This document shows, piece after piece, positions 6,348 to 9,672 of a DNA stretch of 9,672 nucleotides. The translations under genes were made by a program, and so were the position numbers. The DNA is from an uncultured Faecalicatena sp. (GTDB lineage Bacteria > Bacillota > Clostridia > Lachnospirales > Lachnospiraceae): positions 1-9,672 of the forward strand of contig CABTYO010000049.1 in assembly GCA_902489075.1 (NCBI GenBank), given 5' to 3'. The notes beneath the pieces are model-generated. The model had not been told where the DNA came from and did not search any database. It worked only from the letters and a program-made list of their open reading frames with translations. Within the stretch, counting starts at the first letter, position 1, and every line of letters begins with the position of its first letter.

Positions 6348-6402
6348 AGAGGGGTGTTACCATACAGATGAGTCATCATCTGTGGAGTAACGCCCCTCTT
6401 TT
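6348..6402 (+). terminator. Intrinsic terminator of the HD-GYP gene
   Basis: AGAGGGGTGTTAC (6348-6360) pairs with GTAACGCCCCTCT (6387-6399) over 13 bp with one G-U wobble. Inside, CAGATGA (6365-6371) pairs with TCATCTG (6376-6382) around a four-base loop. The stem ends in TTTT (6399-6402), a short tract for such a long stem. It starts 28 bases after the HD-GYP stop. The opposite strand has only a weak T-run, so its use in both directions is doubtful. Confidence 0.85.
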
Positions 6403-6415
6403 GATGTCTTAGAAC

Positions 6416-6442
6416 AAAAAAGAGGGTGCTGCAGTTTCCCTC
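6416..6442 (-). terminator. Intrinsic terminator of the MATE gene
   Basis: Read on the minus strand, GAGGG (6442-6438) and CCCTC (6426-6422) form a stem around an 11-base loop that contains CTGCAG. It is followed by six T (6421-6416). Flanking bases can add a G-U and an A-U pair. It begins six bases after the MATE stop codon, so the two convergent genes each have their own terminator. Confidence 0.75.
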
Positions 6443-6447
6443 CTGTA

Positions 6448-7770
6448 TTAATGCGGACTGCTTTTTTGTCCTGCACGGAATAACAGTACGGCGGATACTA
6501 CCGTTACCAGCGCCTCCGCCGCCGGGACGGTCAGCCAGATTCCGGTCAGCCCCAGGAGTGCTGAGAGCAGGAAGGCCAGCGGTATCACCAGCAGAAAACC
6601 CCTGAGGCAGGAAATCAGAAACGCATTCCCCGGGCGGTCGATGGAGCTGAAATAGGCAGCCGTAATAATGTTGATTCCTACGAACAGGAATGCGGTGAAG
6701 TAAATATGCATCCCCTCCACCGCGATTGCATGGAGGGAAAGATCGTGTTCTTTATTAAAAAGCTCCACGATCGGATCTGAAAAAAGATACGTACACCCAT
6801 AGGAAACCATAGCGAAAAGAACGGAAGTTGTCAGTGCATAGCGCAGGACTTTTTTCAGATTTTCCGTTTCCCTTTTCCCGAAACAGCTGCTTAAAACAGG
6901 CTGTATTCCCTGGGAGATTCCTGTGAAAATGGAAATCAGCACCAGAGCGATATTCGCCAGTATTCCATAGGCGGCAACACCCAGGTTGCCGCTGTCCTTT
7001 AAAATCAGCATGTTAAAGATAATCATAACAATCCCGGAGGAGACCTCTACGATCAGGGAAGAGACACCAAGGGAACAGATATCTTTGATACTTTTTAAAT
7101 GCATTCTGACACGGCAGAAATGGAACTGGTTTTCTTTCCGAATAAAATGCCGGGACAGAATCAGCATACTTACGATCGGCGCAATCCCGGTGGCCAGCGC
7201 GGCCCCTGCCATACCAAGCCCAAATGGGAAGATCAGAATATAGTCCAGGACAATATTGGAAAAGCTTCCGAGCAGCATGGCTGTCATGGAAAGCTGAGGC
7301 TTACCGTCGTTGCGCACAAAAGCAATCAGCAGATTGTTCATCATAAACATCGGTGCGAACAGAAGCAGGATGCGCAGATACACACCCGTCAGCGGCAGGA
7401 TGGATGCATCAGCCCCCAGAAGCGCTGCAAGGTGGTAAGGCAGGAACAGTCCTGCCATAAAGAAAAGCGCCGCCAGGCACAGCATGAAGCAGAAGGCCTG
7501 GGTGAAGACCGTTTTTCTCGTCTTTTCATCTCTGCTGCCTCCGGCGATGGAGAACCGGGTTGCCCCTCCGATGCCGACCATCAGCCCCAGTCCGTTCAGA
7601 AAACTGTAAATGGGGATCGCCAGATTCAGTGCGGTCAGACCATCGGCCCCGACCCCTCTGGCAATAAAAAAGGTATCCGCAAGGATGTAGCAGGACAGCC
7701 CGATCATCCCCAGTATATTGGCGGAGACATATTTGAAAAAGGTGCGTAAAATGGAATTCGTCTGATCCAT
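6448..7770 (-). CDS. MATE-family multidrug/toxin efflux transporter
   Basis: A 440-residue polytopic membrane protein, the usual length for 12-helix MATE exporters, which expel cationic drugs, dyes or metabolites by Na+ or H+ antiport. Typical sequence includes an early helix with LADTFFIARGVGADGLTALN (30-49), followed by GIGGATRFSIAGG (about 66-78), and VRNDGKPQLSM (151-161) before the next helix, with the repeated two-lobed pattern of hydrophobic segments. It looks closest to the MepA-like group of Firmicutes. The minus-strand ATG (7770-7768) has AGGAGG (7784-7779) eight bases upstream. A structured leader with an intrinsic terminator lies before the gene, so expression is probably controlled by attenuation or a riboswitch. 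A long plus-strand open frame across this gene is an antisense shadow. The substrate cannot be predicted. Confidence 0.94.
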   Translation of the reverse strand: MDQTNSILRTFFKYVSANILGMIGLSCYILADTFFIARGVGADGLTALNLAIPIYSFLNGLGLMVGIGGATRFSIAGGSRDEKTRKTVFTQAFCFMLCLAALFFMAGLFLPYHLAALLGADASILPLTGVYLRILLLFAPMFMMNNLLIAFVRNDGKPQLSMTAMLLGSFSNIVLDYILIFPFGLGMAGAALATGIAPIVSMLILSRHFIRKENQFHFCRVRMHLKSIKDICSLGVSSLIVEVSSGIVMIIFNMLILKDSGNLGVAAYGILANIALVLISIFTGISQGIQPVLSSCFGKRETENLKKVLRYALTTSVLFAMVSYGCTYLFSDPIVELFNKEHDLSLHAIAVEGMHIYFTAFLFVGINIITAAYFSSIDRPGNAFLISCLRGFLLVIPLAFLLSALLGLTGIWLTVPAAEALVTVVSAVLLFRAGQKSSPH

Positions 7771-7835
7771 GGAAATATCCTCCTGATTTTAGTCAAGTGA
7801 AACAAAAAGGTACATCGTGTGGCTTCTGCCGGAAC

Positions 7836-7894
7836 AAAAAAAGCATCCGCCTTCCCAATACCTGCTAAGGCCTACCGGTATTGGGCGCGAATGC
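7836..7894 (-). terminator. Intrinsic terminator inside the MATE leader
   Basis: On the minus strand GCATTCGC (7894-7887) pairs with GCGGATGC (7850-7843), with one G-U. After a small internal loop (G against AAG), CCCAATACC (7885-7877) pairs perfectly with GGTATTGGG (7862-7854) around a 14-base loop. Seven T follow (7842-7836). It sits 65 bases upstream of the MATE start and no complete gene precedes it on this strand, so it must end either a leader transcript or a small RNA of about 110 bases. Confidence 0.88.
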
Positions 7895-7928
7895 TTATCA
7901 GATTCCTACCCGGCGGCAGGAATAAGCA
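7836..7928 (-). promoter_or_regulatory. Riboswitch-like attenuator of the MATE gene (unrecognised class)
   Basis: Upstream of the leader terminator, TGCTTATTCCT (7928-7918) pairs with AGGAAT (7907-7902) and AAGCA (7896-7892). This makes an 11-bp hairpin with a five-base CTGAT bulge and loop GCCGCCGGGT. Its 3' side shares GCA with the terminator's 5' arm, and its loop CCGCC (7916-7912) is complementary to GGCGG (7851-7847) in the terminator's 3' arm. So the hairpin plus pseudoknot and the full terminator exclude each other, while the inner CCCAATACC hairpin fits both states. There is no start codon upstream of the terminator, which argues against ribosome-driven attenuation. It does not match TPP, FMN, SAM, cobalamin, guanidine, THF, ZTP, preQ1 or cyclic-di-GMP aptamers as I remember them. 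The ligand is unknown. Confidence 0.6.
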
Positions 7929-7952
7929 GTACGTATTTTGTTTGCGAGAGTT

Positions 7953-7981
7953 ATACTATCACAGATTGCAAAAGAAATCAA
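7953..7981 (-). promoter_or_regulatory. Promoter of the MATE leader
   Basis: On the minus strand TTGATT (7981-7976) and TAGTAT (7958-7953) are separated by 17 bp, each matching consensus at four of six positions. A TATAAC (7955-7950) is an alternative -10 at a longer spacing. Transcription would start near 7946, about 18 bases before the first hairpin, giving a leader of about 175 bases. Confidence 0.45.
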
Positions 7982-7984
7982 TGC

Positions 7985-8013
7985 TTTTCACAAAAGAGAT
8001 TTCGGTGTAAAAT
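7985..8013 (+). promoter_or_regulatory. Promoter of the DUF4317 gene
   Basis: TTTTCA (7985-7990) and TAAAAT (8008-8013) have a 17-bp spacer. The predicted start near 8020 gives a leader of about 95 bases, in which I see only a weak imperfect hairpin (AAGC 8055-8058 with GCTT 8080-8083) and no terminator. The -35 lies three bases from the -35 of the divergent MATE promoter. Confidence 0.5.
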
Positions 8014-8114
8014 AGAAAGGCCGATAGAAAGAAATTCAGAATGAAGAAGCAGCGAAGCGGTTTTCAGATATCCGTTTTAGCTTATGAAAAATACAGACGA
8101 AAGAGGGATGATAA

Positions 8115-9296
8115 ATGAATAAGAAGGAAGTACTGGAGATCAGAAAGCAGTTCACACCGGCTAACTGCGCAATTACCCGCATCTGCGGATGCTATGTGGA
8201 CCACGAGAAGAACAAGAAACTGGAGTCCAAGGACGCTTTTCTTTCCCTGCCGGAGGAGGAAACGTTCAAGTATTTTGATATTTTTAAGAAGACACTGTCA
8301 GGGACCATGGGGCGCAACATGCTGAATATGGAATTCCCGTTGGATGCTGAGATGCCAGGCGGTACCCAGGAATTTTTAATGAAGCTGAGGAACAGCAAGC
8401 TGGAAGATGATATCCTGTTAGAAGAATTTTACGACAAAGTCATTGAAAGCTATATATATGAGGAAAATTATTATATTGTCCTGATCCATGCGATGTATGA
8501 TATCCCGGGAAAATCTTCGGATGATATCGAGATGTTCGACGCATCGGACAATGTATACGAATATCTGCTGTGCAGTATCTGCCCGGTCAGCCTGTCCAAG
8601 CCGGGGCTGTGTTATAATGCGGAGGATAACCGGATTCAGGACCGCATCCGCGACTGGATTGTGGACATGCCGGACAAGGGATTCATTTTCCCGGCATTCA
8701 CAGACCGGAACATGGATATTCATGGGGTCCTGTATTATACGAAGAAGTCGGAGGATCTGCAGGAAGAGTTCATCGATCAGGTGCTTGGCGCCAGAATGCC
8801 GATGTCCGCGGAGACACAGAAAGAGACTTTCCAGATGCTGATCGAGGATACACTGGGGGAGGACGGGGATTATGTGACTGTCCGCAACATCCATGAGACC
8901 CTGAACGAGCTGATCGAGGAGCATAAGGAAGAGCCGGAGCCGCTGGCACTGGATAAGACAGATGTGAAGAAGATCTTCGAGAAGAGCGGCGTGCCTTCTG
9001 AAAAAATGGAGACCTTCGAGCAGACCTTTGAGGAGACCGCGGGAGAGAAGGCATCCCTTCTGGCGGCAAATATTACAGAGACAAGAAAGTTCAACATCGA
9101 GACGCCGGATGTGATAATCAAGGTCAATCCGGAGAGGATGGATCTGGTCGAGACCAGAATGATCGACGGAAGACAGTGCCTCGTAATCGCGGTGGACGAC
9201 CATATTGAAGTAAATGGTGTAAACGTGCGGACCATGAAGGCGCCGGGAAGTATCGAAGTTGTAAACCGGGATGAAGAGGAAGAAGGAGAAATATAA
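8115..9296 (+). CDS. DUF4317-family protein of unknown function
   Basis: A 393-residue soluble protein that I recognise as DUF4317, a family common in Lachnospiraceae and related Clostridia with no established function. It opens with RKQFTPANCAITRICGCYVD (10-29). No signal peptide or membrane helix is apparent. The C-terminal region is acidic, ending in DEEEEGEI. Cysteines fall in two groups: Cys18, Cys24, Cys26 near the N-terminus and Cys153, Cys156, Cys166 mid-protein (LLCSICPVSL, 151-160), with one more at 355. This could suit metal binding or redox chemistry, but that is conjecture. The ATG at 8115 follows AGAGGG (8102-8107) by seven bases; an ATG at 8108 opens only four codons out of frame. 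The stop shares one base with the next ATG (TAATG), so the two genes are probably translationally coupled. An open frame of 261 codons on the opposite strand is a shadow. Confidence 0.9.
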   Translation: MNKKEVLEIRKQFTPANCAITRICGCYVDHEKNKKLESKDAFLSLPEEETFKYFDIFKKTLSGTMGRNMLNMEFPLDAEMPGGTQEFLMKLRNSKLEDDILLEEFYDKVIESYIYEENYYIVLIHAMYDIPGKSSDDIEMFDASDNVYEYLLCSICPVSLSKPGLCYNAEDNRIQDRIRDWIVDMPDKGFIFPAFTDRNMDIHGVLYYTKKSEDLQEEFIDQVLGARMPMSAETQKETFQMLIEDTLGEDGDYVTVRNIHETLNELIEEHKEEPEPLALDKTDVKKIFEKSGVPSEKMETFEQTFEETAGEKASLLAANITETRKFNIETPDVIIKVNPERMDLVETRMIDGRQCLVIAVDDHIEVNGVNVRTMKAPGSIEVVNRDEEEEGEI

Positions 9297-9672
9297 TGAA
9301 ATATGATTTTACCACAATTATGGACAGAGCAGGGCATGATGCTCTTGCATTAGATGTAATTCCGATGGCGGATGCAGAGGTGAAGGAGGGATTCTCCAGA
9401 CTTCCGATGTGGGTTGCAGATATGAACTTCCCCACACTGCCGACGATTCTGGAAGCGGTACAGGAGAGACTTAAGCATCCGCATTTTGGATATTTTATGA
9501 TGTCAGATGCTTACTTTGACAGCATCATCAACTGGCAGAAGGAACGTTTTGGAGTGAATGGGCTGACACGTGAGGATATCGGATATGAGAATGGAGTGCT
9601 TGGCTGTGTTTCCTCAACAATTCAGGCGTTTACTGCACCTGGAGAGGCTATTTTACTTCATTCTCCTACTTA
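9296..9672 (+). CDS. PatB/MalY-type PLP-dependent aminotransferase or C-S lyase (partial, 3' end outside window)
   Basis: The first 125 codons plus two bases of a fold-type I PLP enzyme, cut by the window end. The start matches the PatB/MalY family: MKYDFTTIMDRAGHDAL (1-17), then LPMWVADMNFPT (36-47), KHPHFGYF (61-68), and YENGVLGCVSSTIQAFT (96-112), where the cofactor-phosphate-contacting segment lies. Characterised members cleave cystathionine or cysteine-type C-S bonds; others act as aminotransferases. The catalytic lysine lies beyond the window, so activity cannot be judged. The ATG shares its A with the last base of the DUF4317 stop (TAATG), and the purine-rich AGGAAGAAGGAG upstream (about 9276-9287) provides the ribosome binding site. 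It is therefore the second gene of a DUF4317 operon. Confidence 0.9.
   Translation, partial: MKYDFTTIMDRAGHDALALDVIPMADAEVKEGFSRLPMWVADMNFPTLPTILEAVQERLKHPHFGYFMMSDAYFDSIINWQKERFGVNGLTREDIGYENGVLGCVSSTIQAFTAPGEAILLHSPT

Noticed and set aside
7099..7749. Plus-strand open frame of 216 codons opposite the MATE gene
   Set aside because: Low-complexity, Gln/Arg/His-rich translation and full overlap with a well-supported transporter gene indicate an antisense shadow.
7843..7894. Cobalamin riboswitch, suggested by GGGAAGGCGGATG on the minus strand
   Set aside because: The other cobalamin-box elements are absent, the order of motifs is wrong, and the GGGAA lies in a terminator arm.
7908..7917. ZTP (pfl) riboswitch, suggested by CCGCCGGG
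   Set aside because: The ZTP motif has CCGCCUGGG near its 3' end after a GUGACUGGCG segment; here the order is reversed and the first segment is missing.
7817..8044. Plus-strand open frames of 60-75 codons between MATE and DUF4317
   Set aside because: They run across the terminator hairpin and both divergent promoters and lack a ribosome binding site.
8418..9203. Minus-strand open frame of 261 codons opposite DUF4317
   Set aside because: Leu/His/Arg-rich translation with no family resemblance; the plus-strand DUF4317 frame has a good start site and recognisable family sequence.

Overview
The window looks like a chromosomal segment of a low-to-mid GC, anaerobic Clostridia member, most likely Lachnospiraceae. 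This rests on protein character (a YqhD/BdhA-type alcohol dehydrogenase, a LarB-LarC-LarE set, a DUF4317 protein, a PatB/MalY-type aminotransferase), strong AGGAGG-like ribosome binding sites and tightly overlapping genes. No phage, IS, CRISPR, rRNA or tRNA gene was seen. The species was not determined.

Layout. Positions 1-323 are non-coding: a possible terminator of an upstream gene, a small repeat cluster, and a MerR-type promoter with a 19-bp spacer and a perfect TGGAGTTAACTCCA palindrome. This promoter drives an iron-type alcohol dehydrogenase (324-1493). A 214-bp gap holds three 13-bp tandem repeats, a good sigma-A promoter and a long hairpin in the transcript leader. It is followed by a tightly packed operon, larB-larC-larE-merR (1708-4982), in which every junction overlaps. 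A separate promoter then serves a tandem HD / HD-GYP protein (5045-6319). Two back-to-back terminators separate it from a convergent MATE transporter on the minus strand (6448-7770). The MATE gene has a structured leader with an intrinsic terminator upstream of its start. Its promoter is back-to-back with that of a DUF4317 gene (8115-9296), which is coupled by a TAATG overlap to a PatB/MalY-type PLP enzyme cut by the window end.

How the genes work together. LarB, LarC and LarE make the nickel-pincer nucleotide (NPN) cofactor used by LarA-family racemases and epimerases, but no larA is present, so the client enzyme must lie elsewhere. The MerR protein at the operon end resembles AdhR/NmlR aldehyde sensors, with a cysteine at position 52. 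The operator type it would be expected to bind lies at the alcohol dehydrogenase promoter 4.3 kb upstream. This suggests an aldehyde-detoxification circuit with the NPN genes between sensor and target.

The best candidate for something undescribed is the MATE leader (minus strand, about 7946 to 7771). A bulged hairpin whose loop can form a pseudoknot with the 3' arm of a terminator gives a clear on/off switch logic. I do not recognise it as a known riboswitch class.
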